The notes under the pieces: model-generated | Database searches by the model: none | What the model was told of the DNA's origin: nothing | The model's input: only the letters and a program-made list of their open reading frames with translations | Assembly (NCBI GenBank): GCA_036937835.1 | Contig: CM072876.1 | Coordinates: 816,001 to 880,000, forward strand | DNA from: Pampus argenteus | Taxonomy: Eukaryota > Chordata > Actinopteri > Scombriformes > Stromateidae | Reading direction: 5' to 3' | Length of the DNA stretch: 64,000 nucleotides | Program-made: the position numbers and the translations under genes | Shown: positions 63,156-64,000 of the stretch, piece by piece | Numbering within the stretch: position 1 is the stretch's first letter | Layout of the letters: each line of letters opens with the position of its first letter

Positions 63156-64000
63156 TTTATGAGACTACGCATTTAAATACAATTATAAAAATGTCCAATG
63201 TCATTTAAAAGATAGATTCACAATTTTTCAGCCAGGTGTCCATATGAACAACACAGTTTCTGGATATATATCCTCTATTATGTTTATACAAACATAACAA
63301 ATCATCAGCTTTCCTGTCTTCTTTATTTATTTCTTTTCAAGCAGGTTTATTGAGACAAGTATACAACAAGTTTGCAGCACCTTGTGTATACAACTTGTGT
63401 CTATAAACATGCCAGAGGAACTACATAAGTGTAGTAATAGTTAAATAAATATTTCTTACACAAGTTATGTTTTAGCAGCAGTAAAAGTTCCTTATACAAA
63501 CACATTATTACTGGAATAAACTGCAAAACAGCTTGAAGTTAGAGACACTTCACTGGCTGATAATCTGTTTGTCCCCAACAGAGATCAATAAGAGTTCCTG
63601 GATAAATAAATCTTAGTAATAAATAAGCAGCTTTTTTGTTTGTACATTTAGATACAGAAGAAATGTATTGTTTAATATGGGCACTTAGCTCAGAAATGAG
63701 CATTAATTAAACAAAACTCTGAGCAACATTTTTCCAAACTCATGTAAAGTGAGGGTAGATATTATTTTCTCCATATTTATTTTGTGTCAGAATCATCTTT
63801 ATTGATCAAGTATGTTTATGCATCCTGTATAAGGGAATTGGCTGTGGTTTAGTGGCTCTCAGTGTGCTTACACACAACTCAACAATCTTCATTATACACA
63901 AGGAATGACTACATCCAAACGAAATTAATATAATATAAATGTGTATATTCAGTGTATACAGCCTGCGACACACTACTGGATGACGTGTTTTAAACTAAAC

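Larger units (their letters stand above)
58910..64000. other. Intergenic DNA downstream of ptrhd1
   Basis: AT-rich sequence with a 22-bp inverted repeat (59176-59225), an L1-type remnant (60751-61230) and a compound CA/TA array (63061-63155). I see no intact gene. Short open frames here (for example 59735-59947 and 62557-62934 on the minus strand) have no domain signature. Confidence 0.7.

Overview
The window is nuclear DNA of a ray-finned fish, most likely a percomorph teleost. The evidence is spliced vertebrate genes with GT/AG introns, very many CA/GT and other microsatellites, several dispersed repeat families that I recognise as common in teleosts, a degraded L1-type retrotransposon and an intron-free TRIM gene of a kind expanded in fish. 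Nothing is prokaryotic: there are no operons, ribosome binding sites or CRISPR arrays.

Layout. (1) Positions 1-51261 carry most of fam184a on the plus strand: 21 coding exons (8159-51261) that splice in frame to 1098 codons plus a TGA stop. The first coding exon lies upstream of the window, so 1-8158 is the 3' part of intron 1. The introns hold most of the repeats, including a 37-bp minisatellite (about 30 units, 19066-20178), a 35-bp minisatellite (about 14 units, 26550-27037), an alternating GTCT/GACT tetranucleotide array (25057-25584) that runs into the exon 12 splice acceptor, and a run of 75 GT units (29349-29498). (2) The 3' UTR of fam184a probably ends just after an AATAAA at 52139, and 52400-54035 is mostly dispersed repeat. 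(3) A single-exon TRIM gene (RING, two B-boxes, coiled coil, PRY-SPRY; 551 residues) is on the minus strand at 54077-55732. A palindromic interferon-response element lies just upstream of its start codon. (4) ptrhd1 follows on the plus strand as two exons (57823-58586, 126 residues), with a compact promoter holding an inverted CCAAT box, a perfect CTCF core, an ETS site and an AP-1 site. (5) From about 58900 to 64000 I see no intact gene, only a 22-bp perfect inverted repeat, a frame-shifted L1-type ORF2 remnant and AT-rich microsatellites.

The three genes have no evident joint pathway. fam184a encodes a long coiled-coil protein of poorly known function, the TRIM is a predicted interferon-responsive E3 ubiquitin ligase, and ptrhd1 encodes a small Pth2-like protein. 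The most unusual signals are in regulatory and repeat DNA: splice sites embedded in microsatellites, the palindromic ISRE at the TRIM start, and the CTCF motif at the ptrhd1 promoter. I found no convincing new biological system. Intron and exon limits come from reading GT/AG sites in frame and comparing with the vertebrate FAM184A and PTRHD1 families as I recall them; no alignment or search was run.
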